DNA from: Empedobacter brevis NBRC 14943 = ATCC 43319
GTDB lineage: Bacteria; Bacteroidota; Bacteroidia; Flavobacteriales; Weeksellaceae
Direction of reading: 5' to 3'
NCBI RefSeq assembly: GCF_000382425.1
Contig: NZ_KB908305.1
Span: 25,793 to 89,792, forward strand
DNA length: 64,000 nt
Positions 9,476 to 17,729 of this stretch are shown here, one piece after another (position 1 is the stretch's first letter; every line of letters starts with the position of its first letter). Below the pieces are notes generated by a model, which searched no databases, was not told the origin of the DNA, and saw only the letters and a list, made by a program, of their open reading frames with translations. The position numbers and the translations under genes are program-made.

Positions 9476-10177
9476 TTAGCTTATTTTACTCTCTTTTTCT
9501 AAGCGCTCCATTGCCTTTTCATGTGCAGATTTCACGTCATTTTTAATCTTTTTATCCTGAGTTGACTTTCGAATCTTTTCAGCGTGATAAGCCAAATCGT
9601 CCAACGACATTCGATAACTCACATAAAAACCTCTATTGTAACGAGAATAAGATGCTAACCCCCAATTCGCAATCAATTGATTTTTGATCTTCTTTGTCTG
9701 GTATTCATTCAGGTAACGCTGTAATTTAGGCGACAGTTCTTCTTTCGAAATCGATTTTACAGAACCATCCATTCGGCTGAACCAATATTTATTATCCAAT
9801 TTGATATAAGATTTTGCTCCCAATATGCTTTTAAAAGCTAAATCACCCAATAAACACACTTTCTCAAAATCTGTCTTTTCGTTATTCATATAGTCCCAAT
9901 ATAATTCAGAACTCATTCCTACCATAGGACTTTTATCAATTGTCGCATCATAAAGCGTTTTTCCATTTTGATAAGCTGTTGCTACATTTTTAAACTCAAC
10001 TCCAAAATCATCACAGGCTTTTTGATAGCCAGCAAAAGAACCAGAATACTTTTCGAAATTGTCACTAAAAACCCTATAAATACAATAATGTGAAATATCA
10101 ATCAATACTTTTTTAGAATCATCCAAAAAACCATTGACCAACTGTATCGGGAAATTATAATAATCGTATAAACTCAT
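9476..10177 (-). CDS. uncharacterised soluble protein
   Basis: A 233-residue protein I do not recognise. It has no signal peptide or membrane helix. It starts with an aromatic N-terminus (MSLYDYYNFPIQLVNGFLDD) and ends in a charged helical tail rich in Lys and Glu. A central segment (YWFSRMDGSVKSISKEELSPKLQRYLNEYQ) is probably alpha-helical. Codon usage looks like its neighbours. It is monocistronic, convergent with the ferredoxin gene and outside the integrated element. Confidence 0.7.
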   Translation of the reverse strand: MSLYDYYNFPIQLVNGFLDDSKKVLIDISHYCIYRVFSDNFEKYSGSFAGYQKACDDFGVEFKNVATAYQNGKTLYDATIDKSPMVGMSSELYWDYMNNEKTDFEKVCLLGDLAFKSILGAKSYIKLDNKYWFSRMDGSVKSISKEELSPKLQRYLNEYQTKKIKNQLIANWGLASYSRYNRGFYVSYRMSLDDLAYHAEKIRKSTQDKKIKNDVKSAHEKAMERLEKESKIS

Positions 10178-10345
10178 GATGTACTAGTCTTATCCTAAGT
10201 AGGTGTTAATTGTTCGACTAAGATAAGATAGTTTTTAAAAATGATAAAATGATAAGTATCAAAGATGAAAATCTTTCGGTTAAAATTTTTATTTTTAAAT
10301 TTGATTTACAATAAATCTTATAGTTAAAAATTATTTTTTCAACGA
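10178..10345. other. 168-bp intergenic region without recognised features
   Basis: AT-rich sequence between two minus-strand genes. It must hold the promoter of the orphan protein gene. A weak inverted pair (CTTATC near 10192 and GATAAG near 10225) is visible, but no gene, convincing terminator or RNA is recognised. Confidence 0.4.
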
Positions 10346-11044
10346 TTATAATTTAGCTTGCCAATAATCACATTTTTTTATTTCTCCCGTATCCAACTTA
10401 AATTCGTGAGTAATTAAAACGATCTCTAAGATCGCAAAATCAAATGGTGTTTTAAAAAGGTCTCCGGCATAAGAAAACGTATGATATTCTCCATTTTCAC
10501 CACAAACATCAACGTTCATCGGAAAAGAATCTATGACACTCCTATCAAGATCTCTTCCTATAAAAGACTGATCTAACTTATCAGCTTGTGTAACGATTAT
10601 TTTAGATTTTATTCCTGATTTTAAGAATTCATCCATCACTTCTAAAGATGTTTTTCCCCAAAGCGGTTCCACAACTTCAATTCCCAATGGAAGAAGCTTA
10701 CTCTCCCGGTATTTTTTTACATCTGTTAAAAAAATATCTCCAAAAATAAAATGTGCGACACCCAACTGTTTAAAATGGTTGACCGCTTTCAACATTTCGT
10801 CTTCATATGTTTTTATATCTTTTGTTAACGTAACCAAATACAACGGAATACCAATGCTTTCTACCTGCTTTTTCAACAATTCCAATGGAATTCCATGAAT
10901 AGAAGAAGTATTCGTTTCAGCAGCTATCGTGGTCAGCAATGCAATTACTTCGAACTCTTTCCCTTCTAAAACTTTTTGCAAAGCCAATGCAGAATCTTTT
11001 CCTCCGCTCCAATTGAATACAGCCTTTTTTAATTCTTTTTTCAT
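10346..11044 (-). CDS. Dph6-related ATP pyrophosphatase (PP-loop family)
   Basis: A 232-residue PP-loop ATPase related to archaeal/eukaryotic diphthine-ammonia ligase. The adenylation loop is NWSGGKDSALAL at residues 12-23. Further family motifs are the strand HFIFGDIFLTDVKKYRE and the late CGENGEYHTF, which holds the ligand-binding Cys-Gly-Glu-Asn-Gly-Glu. Bacteria lack diphthamide, so the substrate is unknown; an ATP-dependent amidation is implied. It is the first chromosomal gene left of the integrated element. Confidence 0.88.
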   Translation of the reverse strand: MKKELKKAVFNWSGGKDSALALQKVLEGKEFEVIALLTTIAAETNTSSIHGIPLELLKKQVESIGIPLYLVTLTKDIKTYEDEMLKAVNHFKQLGVAHFIFGDIFLTDVKKYRESKLLPLGIEVVEPLWGKTSLEVMDEFLKSGIKSKIIVTQADKLDQSFIGRDLDRSVIDSFPMNVDVCGENGEYHTFSYAGDLFKTPFDFAILEIVLITHEFKLDTGEIKKCDYWQAKL

Positions 11045-11105
11045 TTACACTCCTTTTTCATCTTCTTCACTTTTTAAAGTTAACGAAGAAATATACTGTT
11101 CAAAC

Positions 11106-11136
11106 AAAAAAATCCATCTAAAAAGATGGATTTTTT
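11106..11136 (-). terminator. probable original ssrA terminator, now detached from its gene
   Basis: A perfect hairpin (ATCCATCT stem, 4-base loop) flanked by A and T runs lies just outside the left attachment repeat. Excising the element joins it to the ssrA 3' end within 10-40 bases in the correct orientation. It therefore looks like the native tmRNA terminator, stranded by the insertion. Confidence 0.7.
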
Positions 11137-11145
11137 AATATTTTC

Positions 11146-11168
11146 GTGGAGCTGGCGGGATTCGAACC
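11146..11168. other. left attachment site (attL), displaced copy of the ssrA 3' end
   Basis: These 23 bases are identical to 27810-27832, the 3' end of the tmRNA gene including the T-arm. No other tmRNA sequence surrounds this copy. The integrase gene begins 138 bases further right. This is the standard footprint of a tyrosine recombinase using an RNA gene as target. Confidence 0.9.
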
Positions 11169-11306
11169 TGTAGTTTTAATAAAATTACTTAAGGTTGTTT
11201 TACACTGATAAACAAATGTTTACAATAAACATTATGTTCTTTAAGGTTGAATAAAAATGTCTAAAATTTGATTTATTGGTTGTAAACTTGTAGTAAATAT
11301 ATAAGT

Positions 11307-12581
11307 ATGATTATAAAAAGAAACATCATTATTACCCCCGAAAAAAGAAAGAGAAATGGCATCCTAATTGTCGATAATATTCCAATTAAAATTCGAATTA
11401 TGTTTCGAGGAGTTAGATTAGACTTAAATTCTGGCTTAAGAATAAATCTTTCTAAATGGGACGAAAAAAAACAAAGAGTTAAAAATGGTCACTTTAATAA
11501 GCTTAATCAATCTTCAACAGAAATTAATAGCACTTTATCCGATTATGAATCAAAGATTCAAGACTTTTTTAAAAGAAAAGAAATTGAAGATAATGTTCCT
11601 TCGTTAGATGAATTAAAACAATTTTACAATATTGAAGTTAGGAAGTCTACTAGAAATAAAATAGAACAAGACTTTTTTTCTGTTTTTGATATTTTCACTA
11701 ACAAGACTGGTATTCAAAATAACTGGACAGATAGTACTTACGCAAAACATACTACAATTAAAAATCATCTTATTGCTTTCAATAAAAAATTAAAATTAGA
11801 AAGCTTTGACGAAAATACTTTTTATGATTTTATAGTACATCTTCAGATTAAAGCTGACTTAAAAAACTCTACTATTATGAAAAACATTAGCTTTATAAAG
11901 ACTTTTTTAAGGTGGGCAAATAAAAACAATTACTACGAAAATGATCTTGGGTTCATATTTAAACCAAAACTAAAAACTGTTCAAAAGAAAGTTATTTTTT
12001 TAACCATAGAAGAACAAAAAGCTCTGAAAAATCTTGAAATTCCTGACTCAAAAGAATATTTAAATAAAATTAGAGATATCTTTTTATTTTTATGCTACAC
12101 TGGACTTCGTTACTCAGATGCTAAAGCATTGAAAAAATCAGACGTTAAAAGTAAACTAATAGAAGTTACTACTAAAAAAACTTCAGATATACTTCAAATC
12201 GAACTAAACAAAGAAAGTAAACGGATTCTTGAAAAATATTCAACATTAGTTTCAAAAACTAATAAAGCTTTACCGGTAATATCTAATCAGAAAATGAATG
12301 ATTACTTAGAAGAGTTATTTAAACTAGCAGAATTTAATGAGGAAATTCGAATTACTTACTACAAAGGAAATGTTAGACATGATGATTTTATTCCAAAATA
12401 TGAATTATTAAGATCGCACGCTGGTAGACGAACTTTTATTTGTACTGCATTATCCTTAGGTATTCCAGTACAAGTTGTAATGAAATGGACTGGGCATAGT
12501 GACTATAAATCAATGAAGCCTTATATCGATGTAGCAGACAATATAAAAGCAGTGTCAATGGATAAATTTAACACGTTATGA
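11307..12581 (+). CDS. tyrosine site-specific integrase
   Basis: A 424-residue recombinase of the Bacteroidota transposon type. An Arm-DNA-binding N-terminal domain (about 10-110) is followed by a SAM-like core-binding domain (about 130-220) and the catalytic domain. The catalytic residues are visible: Arg in CYTGLRYSDAKAL, His and Arg in LRSHAGRRTF, His in TGHSDYKSMK, and the nucleophile Tyr in KPYIDVAD. The gene points inward from attL, and its product should integrate and excise the element at the ssrA 3' end. The stop overlaps the next start (ATGA), so the downstream orphan is translationally coupled. Confidence 0.95.
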   Translation: MIIKRNIIITPEKRKRNGILIVDNIPIKIRIMFRGVRLDLNSGLRINLSKWDEKKQRVKNGHFNKLNQSSTEINSTLSDYESKIQDFFKRKEIEDNVPSLDELKQFYNIEVRKSTRNKIEQDFFSVFDIFTNKTGIQNNWTDSTYAKHTTIKNHLIAFNKKLKLESFDENTFYDFIVHLQIKADLKNSTIMKNISFIKTFLRWANKNNYYENDLGFIFKPKLKTVQKKVIFLTIEEQKALKNLEIPDSKEYLNKIRDIFLFLCYTGLRYSDAKALKKSDVKSKLIEVTTKKTSDILQIELNKESKRILEKYSTLVSKTNKALPVISNQKMNDYLEELFKLAEFNEEIRITYYKGNVRHDDFIPKYELLRSHAGRRTFICTALSLGIPVQVVMKWTGHSDYKSMKPYIDVADNIKAVSMDKFNTL

Positions 12582-13522
12582 AAGAAATCTTATACAAAAA
12601 TCTAAATCTAATTTCTATAATAATTAATTCGGATAATTTTGAAGTTAGTTCAAATATATATTTGAATCAATTTAATTTTTTTAATATTTCAAACACTTTA
12701 AATCAAGACTTCTTTGATAAGTTAATTGAAGAAATCTTTGAAAGTGATAAGAATGGTTTTCAACTTAGAAATATTATTCAAGAATTAAATAAAATCGTAA
12801 AGCTTATTGAAGAAAAAAAAGATTTTTATAATAAATATGATGACTTAAACTTCCTAAAAGTTTCTTTTAAAATTTATTGTGATACTTTATATAGAAATCA
12901 ATTAATAATAATTGAAGATAATGATGTTGATGAAAATATATTAAACAAGAATGAAATTGAATCAGAAATAGATGCTATTATTTACAACCAAGATTTGCAT
13001 ATCAACTATTATAAGAAATTTGTCAAATTATTCAAAAAAGTTGAAGAAAATTATTCTCGCGAATTATTATTAATTGAAAACAAGTCTAAAATTAAACTTA
13101 ATTACAGTGATAATTACTACATCTCACCTTTAATTGTTTTACAAATAGTTAAACTAAACAAGGCATATTATCTATTTAATAATTCTGAATTTGTACTTCT
13201 ATACAATATTTTTAACCTAAATTTCTATACAGATGAACTTAAAGTAAATAAAAAACAGATAATACGCGTTAGTTATTTGATCAAATTTCTTGTAAAAAAT
13301 GTAATTGGTGATAATGAGCACTGGGCAGAAAACATAGTGTATTACTTGAAGATAAATTATAATACATACGATAAAAAAAATTATGAAAATGATGATGAAT
13401 TAACTGATGACCTAAAACTTTATATAAAAAATTTAAAATTGCTTTTTGTTTCTCAAGTAGAGACTTATAATGAACCTTTAATAACAAAGGTTGACAAAAA
13501 AAATAAAAATAACATTATTTAA
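12578..13522 (+). CDS. uncharacterised AT-rich protein coupled to the integrase
   Basis: A 314-residue protein with no family I recognise. It is very rich in Asn, Ile, Lys and Tyr, predicted largely helical, with no signal peptide or membrane segment. Its base composition is more AT-rich than the core genome, which suits acquired DNA. The 4-base overlap with the integrase stop implies co-translation and suggests a role in element biology, for example as a recombination directionality or maintenance factor. That is a guess from position only. Confidence 0.7.
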   Translation: MKEILYKNLNLISIIINSDNFEVSSNIYLNQFNFFNISNTLNQDFFDKLIEEIFESDKNGFQLRNIIQELNKIVKLIEEKKDFYNKYDDLNFLKVSFKIYCDTLYRNQLIIIEDNDVDENILNKNEIESEIDAIIYNQDLHINYYKKFVKLFKKVEENYSRELLLIENKSKIKLNYSDNYYISPLIVLQIVKLNKAYYLFNNSEFVLLYNIFNLNFYTDELKVNKKQIIRVSYLIKFLVKNVIGDNEHWAENIVYYLKINYNTYDKKNYENDDELTDDLKLYIKNLKLLFVSQVETYNEPLITKVDKKNKNNII

Positions 13523-13691
13523 GATTATTAAAGGTGTCATAATTCACAATCATCACTATTTTTTTATATTTTTCCGATATTATAAAGGTTATAATATTGA
13601 TTAATAAATGTTTAAAAATATTTTATTTAGCTTTTTTCACTTATCTCCACTTAAAATCTATACTAATTTTGACTTAAACAAATCATATAAA

Positions 13692-13982
13692 ATGAATAAG
13701 TTAGAGTTATTAAAAAAGCCGTTATGGCAAATGACAGGTGAAGAGTTCTTACATCTTCAGAATAATAATCAAGGGAACTTAGAGGAATCTCAAATTTCAA
13801 AATCAACCGAACTAATATATGGTTATGCTGGTATTATGGCGTTGATGAATTGTGGAAGATCTAAAGCTCAAAAAATGTTATTAGATGGTGATTTTGGTGA
13901 TGCTGTAATACAGTCTAAACGTAAAATAATCATTGATAAAGAAAGAGCATTACATAATCTTAGATTAAAACAGAGAAAGTAA
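13692..13982 (+). CDS. DUF3853 / excisionase-like helix-turn-helix protein
   Basis: A 96-residue protein of the DUF3853 type common in Bacteroidota integrative elements. The motif KPLWQMTGEEFLHLQ precedes an MerR/excisionase-like winged helix (YGYAGIMALMNCGRSKAQKMLLDGDFGDAVIQ). The frame is open from 13608, but I prefer the ATG at 13692: the extra 28 residues are hydrophobic, unlike the family, and family members begin shortly before KPLWQM. The stop overlaps the ATPase start. It probably regulates or directs excision. Confidence 0.82.
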   Translation: MNKLELLKKPLWQMTGEEFLHLQNNNQGNLEESQISKSTELIYGYAGIMALMNCGRSKAQKMLLDGDFGDAVIQSKRKIIIDKERALHNLRLKQRK

Positions 13983-15013
13983 TGGATTCAAGCAAAAACA
14001 TCTCTGAATTAATCAATTCTTCTCGTGTAAAAGTGACAGACGAACTGGAATTTCCTCCAGTAATCTTAAGAGTAGAAAATGTTACTATTGGTACGTTAGG
14101 TAATTTCTCAGCGTCAACTGGAAAAGCAAAATCTCGTAAAACCTTTAATATTGGAGGAATTACCGCTGCTGCATTAATCAATTCAACCGTTTTGAAATAC
14201 ACTGCAACTCTTCCTTCTAAAAAGAGGAAAATATTATACATTGACACAGAACAAAGCTTGTATCATTGTCAAAAGTCTGTAAAACGAATTGTCGAATTGA
14301 GTAATCTGTCAACGGATGTTCATCCCGACAATCTTGAATTTTTATCATTAAGACGCTTTAGTCCTAAACTTCGAATTTCAATCATCGAAGAAGCAATCAA
14401 AAACACGAATGATCTAGGACTTGTGATCGTTGATGGTTTACGAGATTTAGCTTATGACATCAATAGTCCATCTGAAGCAACTGATTTGATTACAAAATTT
14501 ATGAATTGGACTGAAGAATATCAAATACATATTCATACAGTTTTACATCAAAATAAAAATGATGAAAATACTCGAGGGCATTTAGGAACTGAACTGAACA
14601 ATAAAGCTGAAACAATTATCCAAGTTGCAAAAGATAGTATTGATCGAAATATAAGCACAGTAAGACCTTTGATAGTTCGTGATAAAGAATTTGATTCTTT
14701 TGCTTTTGAAATTAATGAAGACGAACTACCTGAAATAATTGATGACTTTTCTGAATCCGCTAAAAAGACAAAAGGATTTGATTATTTTGAAGTATCTGAA
14801 GAAAAACATCGAGAAGCTTTAACAAAATTATTTGAGGAAAATAAGATTGTTTCATATCCAGTCTTGGTCGATTTATTACAAAAATATTATTCCATATTAG
14901 GTTATACTTTTGGAGTTAATAAAGCTAAAAATCTAAAATCTTTTTTAGAAAACAAGCGAATGATTTTAAAGGAAGGTAAAAATTACATCTTCAATGAAGA
15001 GTTTTATTATTAA
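13982..15013 (+). CDS. RepA-like AAA/RecA-fold ATPase of mobilizable elements
   Basis: A 343-residue cytoplasmic ATPase. It has a P-loop with an unusual spacing, SASTGKAKSRKT near residue 45, followed by Walker B-type strands KILYIDTEQS and LGLVIVDGLRDL. A sensor-like HTVLHQNKN segment and RGHLGTELNNKAE complete the hexameric helicase-like core (AAA_25/RepA type). The C-terminal 80 residues look like a winged helix. In related elements this gene sits between the excisionase-like gene and the mobilization gene, as it does here, and is thought to help replicate or process the excised circle. Confidence 0.82.
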   Translation: MDSSKNISELINSSRVKVTDELEFPPVILRVENVTIGTLGNFSASTGKAKSRKTFNIGGITAAALINSTVLKYTATLPSKKRKILYIDTEQSLYHCQKSVKRIVELSNLSTDVHPDNLEFLSLRRFSPKLRISIIEEAIKNTNDLGLVIVDGLRDLAYDINSPSEATDLITKFMNWTEEYQIHIHTVLHQNKNDENTRGHLGTELNNKAETIIQVAKDSIDRNISTVRPLIVRDKEFDSFAFEINEDELPEIIDDFSESAKKTKGFDYFEVSEEKHREALTKLFEENKIVSYPVLVDLLQKYYSILGYTFGVNKAKNLKSFLENKRMILKEGKNYIFNEEFYY

Positions 15014-15267
15014 AAAGAAAAAGGTTTAGTTTAGTTTACCCTATATATATACTAACCTAAACTAAACCGATTTTATTATAATTTTTTATAAGAGGTTTAA
15101 TACTATTTTTTTCTCCTTTATTATTTTACATCGCATCTAAGAGTAAGAGCATTTTGAAAATGTCCTAGCTCATTAGATGATTTTCTAAACGCTCCGTTTC
15201 ACTTTACTAAAAATCATCATGAGCCAAAGGTTTTCCCCCTTTGGAATCCTCCTAAAAATTTATATTT
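15014..15267. other. probable oriT region with two inverted repeats
   Basis: This 254-bp gap directly precedes the relaxase gene. It contains a perfect 12-bp inverted repeat (GGTTTAGTTTAG at 15023-15034 with its complement at 15057-15068) around an AT-rich loop, and a 7-bp inverted repeat (CCAAAGG at 15224-15230 with 15238-15244) just before the MobV start. MobV-type origins lie next to mob and contain such repeats. The first repeat is followed by T-rich sequence and could also end the ATPase transcript. The nick site is not identifiable. Confidence 0.5.
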
Positions 15268-16488
15268 ATGGGATATGCAGTTTTACACTTTGACAAAGCC
15301 ATAGGAAATGACTCTGCTATGTCAGCTCACATAGAAAGGACAATCACTCCAGATTATGTTGACAAAAGTCGTACTCACCTAAACAAAGAATTAATTATTT
15401 TCCCTGAAGGAATAATCAATAGAACGCAAGCAATTCAACATCGAATTGAAAATGCTAATTTGTCTAGAAAAATTAGTAAAAATCAAGTAAGAGCAATTCG
15501 AATACTTTTAAGTGGTTCTAACGATGAGATGAACTCATTATTTAAACAAAATAAAATAGATCAATGGTGTGATGATAACATCAAATGGTTAAAAGAAACA
15601 TTTGGAGAAGAAAATGTTGTCTCAGCTGTTATACATCTCGATGAAAGTACTCCTCATATACATGCAACTTTAGTTCTGATAGTTTCAAGCGAACGAAAAA
15701 AGAAAAAATCTGAATTATCAGTCAAAAAGAATTATTCTAAGAAAATTGGAAATAGACTTTCTGCAAATGATATTATGACACGAGGAAACTTAAAACAATA
15801 TCAAACATCATATGCTGAAGCAATGCAAGAATATGGTTTAAAAAGAGGTGTAGAAGGATCTACAGCTAAACATACCACCACTGCGGAATATTATCAGTAT
15901 TTATCTCGAAAAAATGGGCAACTTATTCTTGACAATGAACATTTGAATAAAGAAAAATCTCTAAAAACACAAGATTTGATTAGAATTAATAATGAAATTG
16001 ATTCTAAAAAAGTTAAAGAAAACATTGTTAATTTATTTACTGGTACTAAGACCAAAAAACTAAATCATGAAATTGAAGAATTCCAACAAAAATTAAATAC
16101 TCAAACAATAAAATCCGAGCAAAAAGAAAAAGAATTGCTTTTAAGAATCAGTGATTTAAATTCAAAAATTGATAATCAAAATCATTTAATATCTCAAGCA
16201 ACTAACAAAATAAAGGAATTAAAAGATTTTAAAATTTCATTTCTTAGAACTATAAATCATTTTGATCCTAAAATTGAAGCCAAAATTAAAACTTACAATA
16301 AACTAAAATCTCACCAAGTTACTGATGAAAATATCATTAAACTATTTGAAAATAAATCCATCAAAATCAATAATGATCATCTCGAAATTAAAGAAATCAA
16401 CAACGATTTTATCATTTTCCTAAATGGTAAGAACCTAGATGATCTTCTAAAACAGTATCATCAGAGAAATAAAGGGAAGAGGATTTAG
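15268..16488 (+). CDS. MobV-family relaxase (Mob/Pre)
   Basis: A 406-residue relaxase that should nick oriT and pilot the strand during mobilization by a helper conjugative system. The N-terminal MGYAVLHFDKAIGND and the metal-binding histidine motif in AVIHLDESTPHIHATLVLI (about 118-137) are diagnostic of MobV. The C-terminal half (about 215-340) is a long charged coiled coil, which is typical. It is the last plus-strand gene before the convergent AbiH gene. Confidence 0.93.
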   Translation: MGYAVLHFDKAIGNDSAMSAHIERTITPDYVDKSRTHLNKELIIFPEGIINRTQAIQHRIENANLSRKISKNQVRAIRILLSGSNDEMNSLFKQNKIDQWCDDNIKWLKETFGEENVVSAVIHLDESTPHIHATLVLIVSSERKKKKSELSVKKNYSKKIGNRLSANDIMTRGNLKQYQTSYAEAMQEYGLKRGVEGSTAKHTTTAEYYQYLSRKNGQLILDNEHLNKEKSLKTQDLIRINNEIDSKKVKENIVNLFTGTKTKKLNHEIEEFQQKLNTQTIKSEQKEKELLLRISDLNSKIDNQNHLISQATNKIKELKDFKISFLRTINHFDPKIEAKIKTYNKLKSHQVTDENIIKLFENKSIKINNDHLEIKEINNDFIIFLNGKNLDDLLKQYHQRNKGKRI

Positions 16489-16524
16489 ATTAACTATATT
16501 TTGGAATTACAAAATCATTTTGTT

Positions 16525-17709
16525 TTAAATGAAAAACTTAGCCCGAGGTATATAATTTAAATATATACTTAGCTCAATTGAATCATATTCTGAAAAAATT
16601 AGTTTATCATTTTTCATATAAGTATCTACTTTTTCTGGACTTAATATATCAATTAGATTTACCAATAACTTTCCTTTTGAGCTTTGATTTCTAATGATTA
16701 TGATAACTTTTCTTTCATAGGAATCATCATCTAAAAGAGTAAATATTTCCTTTAAATATATTGAGTCAGATGAATCTAATGAATGTCCCCAAATGAATAC
16801 ATAAAAATCATTATTTTTATTATTCGTCCCTATAAACTTATAATCAGTTGAATAATTTAGTTTTTGATATAATTTAGTAAAGGGTATAAAGTATTTTTTA
16901 TCTTCTATATCATCATTCAAACTATCAATTCCTAAAACAATAGAATGATATTCACCGATTTTTCCATGAATATGTCTTGTAAAATCCTTTTCATATACTT
17001 TATCAAAAGTTTGGGTATAATTAAAAGTATAATGCTCATTAATATTTCTAACGATATCCTCATTAATCTTATATTTATTAATCTCATAAAAGGGAGTGAC
17101 AAAACAGTCAAAATACATATTGAATATTAATTTAAACTTTTCAAGTTCTGAAACTAATAGTTTAACAATTTTTTCAATATCTAAATAACTCAGACTATTT
17201 TTTCGAATCAAATAAGTATCGTCAATCCAGTATCTTACACCAGTATGGTAACTGCCTACATTTAATATTCTCAGTTTTAAAAGAGCAGTCTTAATTAGTT
17301 CGTTTTCACCAAGATAGTGTTGAAATAAAAGATTATTATCTAAATATCCTGAAAAATATTTTTTTGGAAAAATTTCAGAATTAAATCCCTTAATAAAAGA
17401 TTGTATTATGTCTATAACACTTAGTATCTCATTTTCAAAATCTATCCAAGTTAAATCACTTTTAATTTCTTTAAAATGTTTGTACCAAATATTATCATTT
17501 AAAAGTTCTTTTAACTTTCGTATCTTTTCTATGTTTAAATCAAATTGATTAACACTTTGAATATCTTTATAAACGGTATTAAAAATCTTCTCAAAATCAA
17601 ACTCATTTGATTCGTCTACAACCCCTAATATATCAATAAAATTGTTATACGAAGTTGGTAACTCATGATGTAAATCAAATCCATTTCCAGTAACTAATAT
17701 TTTTTTCAT
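16525..17709 (-). CDS. AbiH-family phage abortive-infection protein
   Basis: A 394-residue anti-phage protein of the AbiH family. The N-terminus KKILVTGNGFDLHHELPTSYNNF is the family hallmark and resembles a nucleotide-binding loop. Further conserved motifs are HYTFNYTQTFDKVYE, RHIHGKIGEYHSIVLGID and FIWGHSLDSSDSIYLKEIF. The length is typical. It lies 20 bases after the GIY-YIG gene on the same strand, so it is probably the last gene of that operon, though it could equally be an independent defence gene. AbiH chemistry is unknown to me. Confidence 0.9.
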   Translation of the reverse strand: MKKILVTGNGFDLHHELPTSYNNFIDILGVVDESNEFDFEKIFNTVYKDIQSVNQFDLNIEKIRKLKELLNDNIWYKHFKEIKSDLTWIDFENEILSVIDIIQSFIKGFNSEIFPKKYFSGYLDNNLLFQHYLGENELIKTALLKLRILNVGSYHTGVRYWIDDTYLIRKNSLSYLDIEKIVKLLVSELEKFKLIFNMYFDCFVTPFYEINKYKINEDIVRNINEHYTFNYTQTFDKVYEKDFTRHIHGKIGEYHSIVLGIDSLNDDIEDKKYFIPFTKLYQKLNYSTDYKFIGTNNKNNDFYVFIWGHSLDSSDSIYLKEIFTLLDDDSYERKVIIIIRNQSSKGKLLVNLIDILSPEKVDTYMKNDKLIFSEYDSIELSIYLNYIPRAKFFI

Positions 17710-17729
17710 CTATTAATTCAGAATAAAAA

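Noticed and set aside
11146..11168. A tRNA gene at the left element border
   Set aside because: Only the T-arm/acceptor end is present and matches ssrA exactly; no D-arm or anticodon arm follows, so it is an att fragment.
13608..13691. A 28-residue hydrophobic leader on the DUF3853 protein
   Set aside because: Not expected for a cytoplasmic DNA-binding protein; the internal ATG at 13692 fits the family start better.
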